Source: Saccoglossus kowalevskii
Taxonomy: Eukaryota; Hemichordata; Enteropneusta; Harrimaniidae
Reading direction: 5' to 3'
Assembly: GCF_000003605.2 (NCBI RefSeq)
Contig: NW_003137825.1
Span: 451,801 to 477,282, forward strand
Length of the DNA stretch: 25,482 nucleotides
Part shown: positions 1-9,354 of the stretch, piece by piece
Layout of the letters: each line of letters starts with the position of its first letter
Position numbering within the stretch: position 1 is the first letter of the stretch
The notes under the pieces: model-generated
The model's input: only the letters and a program-made list of their open reading frames with translations
What the model was told of the DNA's origin: nothing
The model's database searches: none
Translations under genes and position numbers: made by a program

Positions 1-857
1 TATAAGTATTAATTGAATATATCCTTTTAATTAAAATGACGTGTATATATTTGTTTGCTAATAACTTGTTACTTGTTACGTTCAATACTTTTACATGTAA
101 ACATTCCACCAATTAATTCCTCACACCTGACTTATATTTTATTGTTAAAGGCGTAATTTCTTCACGTGCACTGATGTTAAAATTGAAATAGTCACGTCAC
201 ACTTTATCCTGACAAGGTGCTCCAAAGTAAGTGAGGTCTGATGCCGTTTAGCCGGCGAGGGCCTACTCACGCCTACATGTCAGGCTGGACATACTTATAT
301 TTATTTGATTTATTTGCTAATAACTTACACGTTACAGTCACGGTTTAATTATATTTATTTTAGGGCAAAAATGTCGGTGGTAGAAACGTCCTATATTTGT
401 CCCAACACTTCATTTGCTGGTGCTATGAAGTCATAATTAAAACGCGCTGCGATTGGGCTTCTTGTCTACAATGCCTATATTTCTACGTAGACTGTTACGT
501 GTTGTTACGGAACTATGTTTACGCTTCTAACATGATAGATATCTAATTTGGATAAATTTACAGACCGATATGAACTGCCGGGCCGTCGGTATGAACTGCC
601 AAGATGGCGGCAACTATTGTCGTCAAAATTATGCATCGAGACAAAGGGCTCGCCACCTAACATCAACGCCTGAGGATATATACATATACTAGTATGGGGA
701 GAATGACGGACAGGGTGGTGCCTATGCGTAACCAATGACGAGTGTAAATACACAATTGTATACAGCGATATATATGTCCTAGTATATATATAAATTTATA
801 CTCACTCATACAAGGTCAAGGATATATTCTTTTTTAACGTTGTCCATTTCTTAACAG
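1..857. other. Non-coding stretch with one strong splice donor
   Basis: No long reading frame in this stretch looks coding. A strong splice-donor match (CAAA|GTAAGTGAG) has its GT at 227. The short frame ending there would read HVTLYPDKVLQ and leave one base, which joins in phase with the exon proposed at 858 and creates a Met codon. The acceptor in front of it (about 190-191) has a poor pyrimidine tract, so I do not call it as an exon. The end of the stretch (about 828-857) carries a good pyrimidine tract and AG. Confidence 0.3.
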
Positions 858-1085
858 TGAACGGTATGAAGAGAACTCCGTATTCCACAGTTGTTACCAA
901 ACATAAAACAACAAATACAGCTATGATAATGAATTTTCTTGTCACTGTCATGGCTCGCACGTTACTAAAGTCGAACTATGGCGTGTATACACGTTATTCC
1001 CTTGCAGTTCTTTGTGAAATCATTGGCAACTACTTACACAATGACTCCAATACACTGTTTAAATATTATCCTGATGAGGTCAGTG
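858..1085 (+). CDS. Candidate internal exon, phase 1-1, unrecognised protein
   Basis: A good acceptor (pyrimidine tract, then CATTTCTTAACAG) precedes position 858 and a strong donor (AGTG|GTGAGT) follows 1085. The 228 bases between are open in one frame as 75 codons, with two leading bases and one trailing base, so the exon would be symmetrical (phase 1 in, phase 1 out). The peptide starts NGMKRTPYSTVV, has a hydrophobic stretch (AMIMNFLVTVMARTLL, about residues 21-36) and ends YYPDEVS. I recognise no domain. The frame also has a GTG at 857, but that is part of the acceptor and not a credible start. It joins in phase to the exon proposed at 1310. The evidence is splice-site quality and phase agreement only, so this may be chance in non-coding DNA. 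Confidence 0.3.
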
Positions 1086-1309
1086 GTGAGTTGTATTTAA
1101 ATGTCAATGTGTTTAGGTCGGCATTATGCGGGCCCATATAATGTCATGATCCTTAAACAATTTACTAAATATCACCTCAACTGAATATTTCAGTGGGACC
1201 ACATAACCTGCTTATGTTTTTGTATATTGTTTGATTATATTTACTTCATTGTCCCTCAGTACAGAGGTTTTAACACTGTACACAACCTGGGTTCACACCT
1301 TCTTTCCAG

Positions 1310-1356
1310 AGTGTGGGGGTCACGTGTTCCTCTTGTATGCATTGCCACGCTTGTAG
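1310..1356 (+). CDS. Candidate terminal exon with stop codon
   Basis: A textbook acceptor (CACACCTTCTTTCCAG) ends at 1309. Joined in phase 1 to the exon ending at 1085, the split codon becomes GAG, and the frame reads ECGGHVFLLYALPRL before TAG at 1354-1356. The intron would be 224 bp. An AATAAA signal lies about 120 bp downstream. The tail is short and hydrophobic and I recognise no family. If real, this is the 3' end of a + strand gene that begins left of the window. A junction-spanning RNA read would decide it. Confidence 0.25.
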
Positions 1357-1473
1357 TGAAAGGCATAAAGCGGGGGCGGGGGGTATTATAAACGTCGTCC
1401 GATGGATAGCGTTTCAATCTACCTCAGTGTTGATCAAGTTTCGTCAAACATTGACTACTTTATACGCCCAAAT

Positions 1474-1479
1474 AATAAA
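1474..1479 (+). terminator. Possible polyadenylation signal AATAAA
   Basis: A canonical AATAAA sits about 118 bp after the stop of the proposed terminal exon, followed by a T-rich run. AATAAA is frequent in AT-rich DNA, so the support comes mainly from its position. Confidence 0.25.
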
Positions 1480-1619
1480 TTTTACATGTTCTTGTAAAAA
1501 ATAGAGTCGATAAGCATTGCGGGCTATATAGTGTTTTTAACAAGACACCCGCATCCCGCATCCCGTATATGTAGCAGTGCGTTCTAGCTCGATATTTAGG
1601 TCTATACAGATAAGACAAA

Positions 1620-1751
1620 ATTATCGAGATCCGCGTATGATATGCTATACAAATTAGACAAGAATTCTAACACATTATCGAGATTCGCTGATGATATGCT
1701 ATACAAATCAGACAAGAATTCTAAACAGATTATCGAGATATGCGTACGATA
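1620..1751. repeat. Tandem repeat, 54-55 bp unit, about 2.4 copies
   Basis: Units begin at 1620, 1674 and 1729 with ATTATCGAGAT and continue through GATATGCTATACAAAT and GACAAGAATTCTAA. The two full units differ at a few positions, and the third stops after about 23 bases. A weaker partial unit (TATACAGATAAGACAAAATT) lies directly upstream. No coding potential is apparent. Confidence 0.85.
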
Positions 1752-2261
1752 AAAAGACCAGGTGTGTAGCAACGCCTAAGTCTCTAAAAATCTGAAAAAA
1801 AAACAATAGGGTCCCATTTAGTGCAAAGTATAGCTGTCGCTTTATCATAAAATGCATTGACGTCCATGTTGTTCATGTTATACTGCCATCACTGATATGT
1901 CATTGTAGTAGTAGTCTATCAATAAACCGACCAGTTACCCATTCATTTAATATCTTTCAATTTATTCCACAGGAAGTCATTGCGGGAATTTAGTATTTTA
2001 GTGACACCCTTTTTAAATATATCATGTTTCTAAAACAACTGCAAATCCCTTTGAACTCTGTCACTATGTAAAAAGTTAAATCCGATGATCTGTGAGAACG
2101 TCAAATAGCAGATATCTTGGAATCTGTTCATTCAGAATGCCCTTTCCCGGCAGTGCACTCATGATGGTTGACGCCATTGTGGTTAAATTATAGTTGTATG
2201 AATGAAACTTGTTTTTGTAGAAACACCTTGTCTCAATTTGCATACAACATACTGAATTGTT
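1752..2261. other. Non-coding stretch, nothing recognised
   Basis: AT-rich sequence between the two tandem arrays. I see no convincing exon, element end or RNA gene in it. Confidence 0.5.
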
Positions 2262-2528
2262 CGAGTTGCGAACATCGAGTTACGAACATTGAGAAACGAA
2301 CATCGAGATACGAACATCGAGTTACGAACATCGAGTTACGAACATCGAACATCGAGTTACGAACATCGAGTTACGAACATCGAGTTACGGACATCGAGTT
2401 ACGAACATCGAGTTACGAACATCGAGTTACGAACATCGGGTTACGGACATCGAGTTACGAACATCGAGTTACGGACATCGAGTTACGGACATCGAGTTAC
2501 GGACATCGAGTTACGGACATCGAGTTAC
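2262..2528. repeat. 14-bp minisatellite, about 19 copies
   Basis: The consensus unit is CGAGTTACGAACAT. The left edge has degenerate units (GAGTTGC, GAGAAAC, GAGATAC). One 7-bp half-unit irregularity lies near 2341-2350. A G variant (CGGACAT) is concentrated in the last units, giving a left-to-right gradient. Because 14 is not a multiple of 3, three units (42 bp) encode one 14-residue peptide period (EHRVTNIELRTSSY), and all three + frames carry the same period. The two overlapping frames that run through the array lack an ATG before the repeat, apart from one at about 2198, so I treat it as a repeat and not as a gene. Confidence 0.95.
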
Positions 2529-3550
2529 AAAAATGCCCACGCCCATATTTTAGAAACGACGCCCACTATTGAAAAACCACGCCCCGGGACCCTTTTCCCT
2601 TTATTCTGGAATCTTCTTTTCTGTAATACAATAAAACATAATGTTCTTACATTGACTAGAGAAAAGAAATCGCATACAGACACTTACAAAAAGTGTAACG
2701 ATTACTAGTACTTTGAGCCCTTGGATCACGGTTCGTTCGACTGAGAGTGCAATTTGTCATACAATATATTGTGTCACAATTCAAACTTTTGGAGCTTGCT
2801 TTCAACTTTAACTAGAAAAGCCATCATAGCCTCTTTCGTAATTCCGAAATTGTTTGAAATAGTGTGTACTTTTGGGGGAATGAAGTATTTAGAAATTATG
2901 TATTTACGAATCATTTTAGTGTGACAATTGCTCAGATAGTAAAATAGTAAAAATCAATTGCAAGTAGTAGGCCAGGGAGGTTGTTATCTTTCGTATACCG
3001 TAAATTAAAAGTATGCAGTTATTGGGCGATTTTCAACAGGCGAGTGCAGTGTAAACCTTGTTCAAAGATAATTGTCCTTCACAGTTGTATTACGTTTTGG
3101 AATTTGATAATTGTTGAGGAAATCTATATGACCATTGCCAGGAGGATGTGGGCGACGATCGTGTGAAACAAACATGGAATAAAAGGTCTTAATTTGAGGA
3201 GTCAAATAATTGTGTAAATAATTTGGCTTTTTTTAGCATTGAAAATCGCTCAAAACCAAGGAAATATTTTGTATTAATCCCACTAATACCATGCTTTCCA
3301 AAAAAGAAGCGCGCGTATTGAAAAACGATAACTATAGTGATGTGGCTTCATCACGTGCACAAGAGCTTCCAAAACAACAACCTTGCATGGTGGGAATACA
3401 TATGAAAATCTTAACAAAAAAAGAAACAAAAAACAGTGAAAGAAAACATGTCACAAATCACGTATACATGGCTTTAGAAATGTTAATTAGTTAAAGGTGC
3501 GCTGTCCTCAATTCCTGCGGCAGTTCAATTTCGAAAACAATGACAATCCT
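2529..3550. other. Non-coding stretch, nothing recognised
   Basis: AT-rich DNA with only short chance frames. If the LINE ORF1 fragment to the right were part of a longer element, its ORF2 would lie here on the - strand. I could not read any reverse transcriptase or endonuclease motif in it. Confidence 0.4.
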
Positions 3551-3926
3551 TCAGGAAAAAAGGAAACTATGATCCAGCGTGGACGGCACATATTTGATGT
3601 TGTTTATATACAATGGCCCCTTCGTAAACCTAAATCGCTTACCCTCCTTGTATGCAGAATCCATAATCGGATGAAGCTTCTTTTTGGTTTTGTAGTTCGT
3701 TGGGCATAAATCCGTTTTAATTAACAAAAGTGGAATCTTTGAAAGCCTCTCGCGAATTTGTCATGATACTTCTTCTTTGCTCTCGAAGCGGCCCTGGCCG
3801 GAACATGGCGTGCGTTATAAGTCCAAAAATGTCCGACACCTTCAGTTTATCTTCACTCAAAGTTCAAACAATGGAAATACAGTCCTCACCTTTTGTTTCG
3901 GGAATTCCACAAAAACGTAAATAAAA
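3551..3926 (-). mobile_element. Decayed LINE ORF1-like fragment (L1/Tx1 type)
   Basis: On the - strand two adjoining reading frames look like pieces of an L1/Tx1-type ORF1 protein. The first (3926 to 3717) reads FYLRFCGIPETKGEDC, then an in-frame TGA, then TLSEDKLKVSDIFG and THAMFRPGPLREQRRSI. That resembles the family pattern 'xRxxGIPE..GEdC ... iehaHRxGrpgplreqRRsIixkF' (RRM and C-terminal region of ORF1p, an RNA-binding chaperone). The second (3724 to 3551), shifted in frame, reads DLCPTNYKTKKKLHPIMDSA, then YKEGKRFRFTKGPLYINN and IKYVPS, matching the 'kkLxPilkxAxxxGkraxfxxdkLyidgxxy.p' tail of such proteins. At least one frameshift and one stop separate the parts. The neighbouring + strand frames are antisense shadows. 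Family assignment rests on motif memory, not on a search. Confidence 0.6.
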
Positions 3927-4016
3927 ATCATGGGAATATCCCTGCATGAAGTTACACGTTATCATTATAGCAAGGAGAAATAATTATTTATTTTGTTCGG
4001 TTTATATAATAAATTC

Positions 4017-4332
4017 TTAAAGCGCGGTAGTCGTCGCGCTGCGCATGTGCGAGATATACATGTATGGGTCTCATATAAACAAAGGTGGCGACTTTGACTG
4101 TTGCGCAAATCAACGAGTACGAACTGAGACGTTTCCAAGCTTTAATTAAGTAATTTGCAGGTTATTGGAAGGCATTGAAGGAGTCACCGGCGGTAATCAA
4201 TGCAAGTCGCGCCCAGGTCAAACCTCATACTTGTGATTTCCATTTGAAGAGCGCATTGGATTGTGGGAAATCAATGTTTATCATTAAACACAAATGTGGC
4301 ACATGCGCAGCGCGACGACTACCGCGCTTTAA
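4017..4332. mobile_element. MITE, 308 bp, perfect 30-bp TIRs, TTAA target duplication
   Basis: Positions 4021-4050 (starting AGCGCGGTAGTCGTCGCG, ending GCGCATGTGC) are an exact reverse complement of 4299-4328. TTAA flanks both sides (4017-4020 and 4329-4332). A TTAA target with terminal inverted repeats fits a non-autonomous piggyBac-type element. Because TTAA is palindromic and the next bases are A and T, a TA-target (mariner-type) reading cannot be excluded. The interior has no reading frame of note. The TIRs are perfect and rich in intact CpG, which suggests a fairly recent insertion. Confidence 0.85.
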
Positions 4333-5545
4333 TATTGTATGGGTATTTTTGTGAGTGTACCTGTATGTATTAAAATATGTACACCATTAAAACGATAAAC
4401 ACCTCAAATCAACCATGCAAAGTAAACAAAATTATCAAAAGTGATTTTGGATTTGTCCTAGCCAGTTTATAAAATTGTGAAAAAATATTTTCGTAATTAA
4501 CACTGACCGCGAAATACAATGTCACTGATGGAATATTTTATATTGCAATTTCTTTCAATTGTAAATGCATTGCAATGCATTAGTAATAATTAATATGTAT
4601 ATACATTTATTAATTTCATTTGTTTCGTATTATGATTTCCTATCCATAGTTGAAAATTCTTCTGAGGATTAATAATTTCAATAAGCTTTATTCAACTATC
4701 TTTCAGCGACACCAGTAAGATTACTTATAATATATCACTAAGCAGTGTAACAACAATGCATGATGCAAAGCCCATTTTGATATGGTTAAATGTTTCTTGG
4801 TCGAAGTAAGAAACCTGAGAGGGTACTATCAGAGCATAGTTCTTATTCATAGGATCTCCTGCCAGAGCAACTGCACAAAATAATGAGGGCAAATTAACCG
4901 ATAGCTCCTAAGGATGGTATTCCTAAATTAAGACCAGTTGTTAATGACACATAAAACATTCATTCTCAACTCCAATGAAAGGACCATTTACTGCGACAAA
5001 GCGCTACGCGTCCTTGAAAGCTGTTCACTACGAAAGCCACACCCCACAAGGCTACTAGTCAATGAAATGCATTATTATGTTAGTGTATATGACAAAAGCC
5101 GGGTTGTCGCGACACAAATAGCATACAACCCCGCGATTTGTGTGTGAACTATTCTCATAGTAACGTTGTATTACTAGCGAGAACTTGATTAAATAATATT
5201 TATATTGTTAAAACCGTTTTTTGTAGAAACACATCAAAATACATACCAACCTTCTCTAGATTTACATACAGTCTCTTGTTATTTATTCTAATGGTGTTTT
5301 TCAAGTTGTAATAAAATAAAAATTAAATAATAAAATAAACAAACAATACGGCTTTCGCGATATATACATTCACACAATATTTCATATTGAAAAAAAACTC
5401 CAACAACAAACAAGAGACTGTTTTCAAGCCTTGTCGTTCCTGAAAACCCGGTTTGAGGACCCCCGTATCTCACTGTGACTTGAGTCCGCACGCCCTCTTG
5501 CGACAAACACTAACAATCATTGTAGAAGTTTCTGAGAGCTATTAA
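4333..5545. other. Non-coding stretch with an 18-bp palindrome
   Basis: No credible gene. The stretch holds an 18-bp perfect palindrome at 4564-4581 (listed separately). The short frames on both strands look like chance. Confidence 0.5.
4564..4581. repeat. Perfect 18-bp palindrome
   Basis: AATGCATTGCAATGCATT is its own reverse complement. It contains two NsiI-like ATGCAT cores around TTGCAA. It could be a dimeric protein-binding site or chance; nothing nearby assigns a role. Confidence 0.7.
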
Positions 5546-5701
5546 AGGGAGCCCCATTTAAACACAGAGGGATGGAGAATTTGGAAACAAAATAACGAAG
5601 TCTCAAGAAATAACTGCTGTGGACGAAGAGAAAAAAAATGGAAAATAGGAATAAATAAATGTCCCCTGCTTCCAACTTTAGGATTTTAAATGGAGTTCCC
5701 T
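5546..5701. mobile_element. Small fold-back element (MITE-like), about 156 bp
   Basis: The left end AGGGAGCCCCATTTAAA pairs with the right end TTTAAATGGAGTTCCCT with about three mismatches. The pairing resumes inside: AATTTGGAA near 5579 pairs with TTCCAACTTT near 5670, so most of the element folds into a hairpin. The left flank is ATTAA and the right flank AAAA, so a TA or TTAA target duplication is only partly visible. No coding capacity. Confidence 0.55.
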
Positions 5702-5795
5702 AAAACCTCGCCAGGCTCAGGAACGTTCAAATTTTACAGAGTCCGGAAGATGGGAGTTGGTCGATGGAGGCGCACTTTGAATACTCAACTCTGAA

Positions 5796-5883
5796 ATGAC
5801 CGGAATTTACAGAGGAACTGTCCATACTGCTCGGTGTTCTATGTTCTTGCTGTTCTTGTTAATATCAAATATCACGATATTCG
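5796..5883 (+). CDS. Candidate signal-peptide first exon, phase 1 donor
   Basis: ATG at 5796 opens a frame reading MTGIYRGTVHTARC, then SMFLLFLLISNITIF, directly followed by a consensus donor (ATATTCG|GTAAGT) at 5884. A basic N-terminus followed by a 12-15 residue hydrophobic core is signal-peptide-like. A phase 1 intron soon after a signal peptide is common in animal secreted proteins. Read without splicing, the frame runs on to 6086 with no recognisable domain. The first downstream acceptor (TTTTTATTTACTCAG, ending 5921) would make a 38-bp intron, too short for most animals, and reaches a stop after eight residues. No partner exon is identified, so this remains a guess. Confidence 0.22.
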
Positions 5884-8624
5884 GTAAGTCTAGCCATGGA
5901 ACTATTTTTTTATTTACTCAGGCTTCCATGGTCTTACTGCCCCGTGACAGTGAGCCTGAAAACTACAGGGGGGGAATCACGTCATCCCTGCCAATATGGC
6001 GAGTCAATCGACAGATCAAATCAACACAAATAATATTGCGACAAGGAACGAATAGGACAGAATGTAACAGAATTGGAACATACTAGTACATAGACTCTGT
6101 TACACTGCTATGATTCAGAGGTGTGAACATAAACAATCTCAAAACTACTAGTAGGACATGAATTTTGGTCTGAAACAAAATGGCCGAAACACGCTTTGAG
6201 GGCGAAAAGTTTTTGTTTTTTTTGTAAAAAATATTATTATTGCGGGTAATTTTTGACCAAATTTGGTTCACAAAATAATACTTTTTAGTTTTTTGAAATC
6301 TGACTCCTGTTCAGGGATGTTTTTTCACGAGAAGTTGAAGTTGACACAATACTGAATTTACAAAGAAATGTAACATTTGGACAGCACATCAAATATACCT
6401 TTCCTATGTCCATGCCCCCCAGGGAATCTCATACTTGTTACATGTTGATTGATTGATATTTAAGGAGTAATTATATACTCCATTTTTGAGGGTGGTTATT
6501 CCTATTACACCAAGTTCATTTTTGAAGGGCGATGGTCGTATACACTATAGTACATGTAAATAAAGATGGCAACTTTGGCATCATTTGCATAATAATTTTT
6601 TCACTTTGAACCCTAAATAACCGAGGGTTGCAATATTCAATGTCCGTAGTACACAATTGTGCATTTACAGGCACGACACACTGGTGAAATGTAATTAAAT
6701 AAAACCCCAAGATTTTCTCTTAGGTTGAGTGATTACAGAGGTGGCAACACAAATTTTGCATGAGAGGTGAGTTCTGCTCACCAAGCCTTACTAGGGGATC
6801 CATGGTCATGCTCGCCCTTAAAAATTTTGAAATCCAGACCCTCTGAAACACTATTCCTGCTTTTTGAGGGAGTGACACAATACATTTTTGGAAGGGCGAT
6901 CGACGCTCTCAACATTTTTTGCGTGCTGCCGCCACTGGATTACCACCATTTTTTGATCAATTCAAGTCGCAGGCTACTTGGGTGGTAATCACAAGTGTCT
7001 GCTGATATCGTCAACCGAAGTAAAAATGTTCTGGAGTTATGTATTTATCCCATGCATGTTTCCACATTCCAAAAAATTTAAATGACGTTGAAAGAAGAAC
7101 TGTTAGAATAACACTGAATTCAATTGTGTGTGCCTTGCGTGCTAATTTTGTTGATGCTGCTGTGTCTTACTTCATGGGAATGTCTTGTGTATGCTGTGAG
7201 GTCATTCTGCTTGTTCAGTGCTGTAAATTGCTTAGATTTGTTCAAAATATCAACTGATCTTTTGGAGGGACTGAGGAATATAATTTTGAAAATACACACA
7301 TGAACTTGCTAAAATAAACCATTGTCACTACAATGAGCAGTTGTTAGACCGTATTTAAATGTAGAAGCTCTGGAAATTCTTCAGGCAGTTGTTTACAATG
7401 AAAAAAATGTGAAGTCTAACGATGCATCACAGACGTTATGCCTGTGATAAATTTCCATGCTATGAATATTTTACGGTCTGTTGATTGTATTTTAATTGTC
7501 ACAGCGCCCTCAGTTTTAGCCTTGGCAAAGGCTTTCTTTCAGGGCCGGTTCTCTAACAAGATTGTACCTTTCAACTTTACAAAACAAACTTTACATTATT
7601 TTTACTTAATTAGTAATTTAATTACTGATCATAATTAAAACACTGCATTAGATTATGTTCTCAATGATTGGCCTAAAATAAATTCAATAAAGTAATTATA
7701 TTACAAACATTTACATTAATCATTAATAATAAATAACAACCTATAGAAGAAGAAATAAAATACTACAATAAATTACAGAACAAACTACTTTATTGCTTTG
7801 ATTTTGATTTTTATAAAAATTTAATTTTTCTGCCATTTTTTTTTTCAGTTCTGACAAAAAAATGAAAAAAAAGTTGTAAAATAGGCATTTTTTACTGATG
7901 CAGATGACGATCATAGCCATGGGCCAAACGTACAGAAGGATGGCTATGATCTTGTTATACAATAAATTTTCTTTTCCATCATCCTTTTCTGCTTCAATAA
8001 ATACTATGATGTTGGTATCTTCTTGGTACAGGTACCCTTCATGTAATTTCAACAATAGTAACGAAAACCCAACTCATAAAATAGAGAACATATTCCTCCC
8101 CTTAGACCACTTGAATATGGTACAAATAAACCAAATGTCGCCCTCTTGCATACCAAACTAAACATACATTCCACGTCATAGTTGAATTGTGACTTTGAGG
8201 GCCTTGTCCCAATAGTTGTACTATAAAGAGTTTGTTGATCTATTGTTGTCATTGTATTGAGATGATAATGAGGGTCTTTATAAGATCACCCATGCAGTGT
8301 CTGCGTTTCAATGAGATTAGTAACCTATCGCTTTCATTCAAGCTTTAATCCACCTATTGTCTGCCTTGTCAATTTACCATACACCTCTATTTAATCCGTC
8401 CTGCTGATAGACCAGTGGGTACACACCATGTGTTTTGCCGGCACTGTGTAGTGATACTCTGGTTTGATTAATGGTCGTTTCTTTGTAATGGATGATTGCT
8501 GATTGAGTTCATTAATTTTGCTGTAAAAGCAAGGACAAACAGTAGTAGCACTTTTATGGCAGAGAGTCGGTACTTGCGATTATATTGGTAGTCACTACAG
8601 GTACGGACAGAATGTTTTGTTAAA
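5884..8624. other. Long non-coding stretch upstream of the 8625 exon
   Basis: Nothing here can be called a gene. It includes a short inverted repeat (GGATTACCACC near 6938 with GGTGGTAATC near 6980) and a 12-bp stem hairpin at 7909-7951. The several 60-100 codon frames on both strands are low-complexity or AT-driven. The last 200 bases should contain the promoter or 5' UTR of the gene at 8625, but I can identify no TATA box or initiator with confidence. Confidence 0.45.
7909..7951. repeat. Hairpin with perfect 12-bp stem
   Basis: GATCATAGCCAT (7909-7920) and ATGGCTATGATC (7940-7951) are exact reverse complements with a 19-base loop. The flanks do not extend the stem. It could be a structured RNA or a tiny fold-back relic. 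Confidence 0.6.
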
Positions 8625-9009
8625 ATGGCAACAAACGTGAGTGATATGTCCCTCTATTCCAGTAACAGCAGCAGTACCGATCAGCAGAGTGTAGAGAACT
8701 TATCAGTCCACTGTCTTGACTTTGACGATCTGGTGTTGGGCTTTGAAGAAACGAAAAGGAACATATATGATTTATCCGATGCGACAGCACTTCATGTGCA
8801 AGATGCCAATTCCAACAAGGGACATAGCAAGCGACACGGCAACAGTGGCAAATCAAAGTCGCACCACGATAAAACTGACCTGGAGAAGCAACTCTTAGAA
8901 GGGGCAAGAAGGAAAGTAAGAAAGACTCAAAAAAGAGACAAAACGAGGCTGCATTCAGGAACAAGTTCAAGGTCAAGGCTTAGATCAAGTGAAGACGATG
9001 ATGTTTCAG
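8625..9009 (+). CDS. First coding exon of an unrecognised Ser/Lys/Arg-rich protein
   Basis: ATG at 8625 has an acceptable context (TTAAAATGG), and 385 bases stay open to a donor (GTTTCAG|GTATTG), giving 128 residues and a phase 1 intron. The start is MATNVSDMSLYSSNSSS: a Ser/Asn-rich segment (1-25), then a hydrophobic/acidic patch (LSVHCLDFDDLVLGFEET, about 26-43) that looks like a conserved short motif, then a basic, His/Ser/Lys-rich linker (about 64-85), then a charged, probably helical block (LEKQLLEGARRKVRKTQKRD, about 88-107), and an acidic end (SSEDDDVS). The composition fits an intrinsically disordered intracellular protein with nuclear-localisation-like basic runs; there is no signal peptide or membrane segment. 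The frame is richer in G and C than its surroundings, and codon choice looks coding. Read through the donor it stops within five codons, which favours splicing. I do not recognise the family. The antisense frame over the same region is a shadow. Confidence 0.7.
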
Positions 9010-9080
9010 GTATTGTCTTTTCACTATGATTATTTGTCTATCAACAAATATTGTTCTGGATGACGTATATACAACAGGAA

Positions 9081-9120
9081 TTTCAAAATAAACTACAGAA
9101 TTTTGAAATAAACTACAGTA
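9081..9120. repeat. Two-copy 20-bp tandem duplication
   Basis: Two adjacent 20-base units both end in AAATAAACTACAG plus two bases. They differ near their starts (TTTCA versus TTTTG). Confidence 0.7.
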
Positions 9121-9327
9121 AAATTATTTAAATAATAAAATTAAAAATGCATGTCATGGTATGTATAATGAAACATAAAGTACATTGATTATGTTATAAT
9201 TCATTGTGGCAGAGATGGATTATTGCAAACAGGTTTGAAAGATTATTAATCCAAACCTCACTGTTTTCTCACATAAATCTCCCAATGATTGTATTTATAA
9301 GGAGATCAGTAATAATATTTGTACCTA

Positions 9328-9354
9328 ATATTTACAAATAATATTTGTAAATAT
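9328..9354. repeat. AT hairpin, perfect 12-bp stem, 3-base loop
   Basis: ATATTTACAAAT and ATTTGTAAATAT are exact reverse complements separated by AAT. It lies in the putative intron and could be a cruciform-prone AT palindrome. Confidence 0.7.

Noticed and set aside
2168-2708. Two overlapping + strand frames with EHRVTNIELRTSSY repeats
   Set aside because: Both are the translation of the 14-bp array. They lack a proper ATG start (TTG) and have no recognisable flanking protein.
2725-2745. GGTTCGTTCGACT as a tRNA-type B box (SINE or tRNA)
   Set aside because: It lacks the GGTTCGANTCC match, and there is no A box or cloverleaf around it.
3291-3924. Three consecutive + strand frames of 64-70 codons
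   Set aside because: The latter two lie antisense to the LINE ORF1-like relic, and the first has no protein-like features.
5922-6086. Second exon directly after the signal-peptide-like exon
   Set aside because: The intron would be only 38 bp, and the joined frame stops after eight residues.
8620-8976. 118-codon - strand frame opposite the 8625 exon
   Set aside because: Antisense shadow of a better-supported coding exon.
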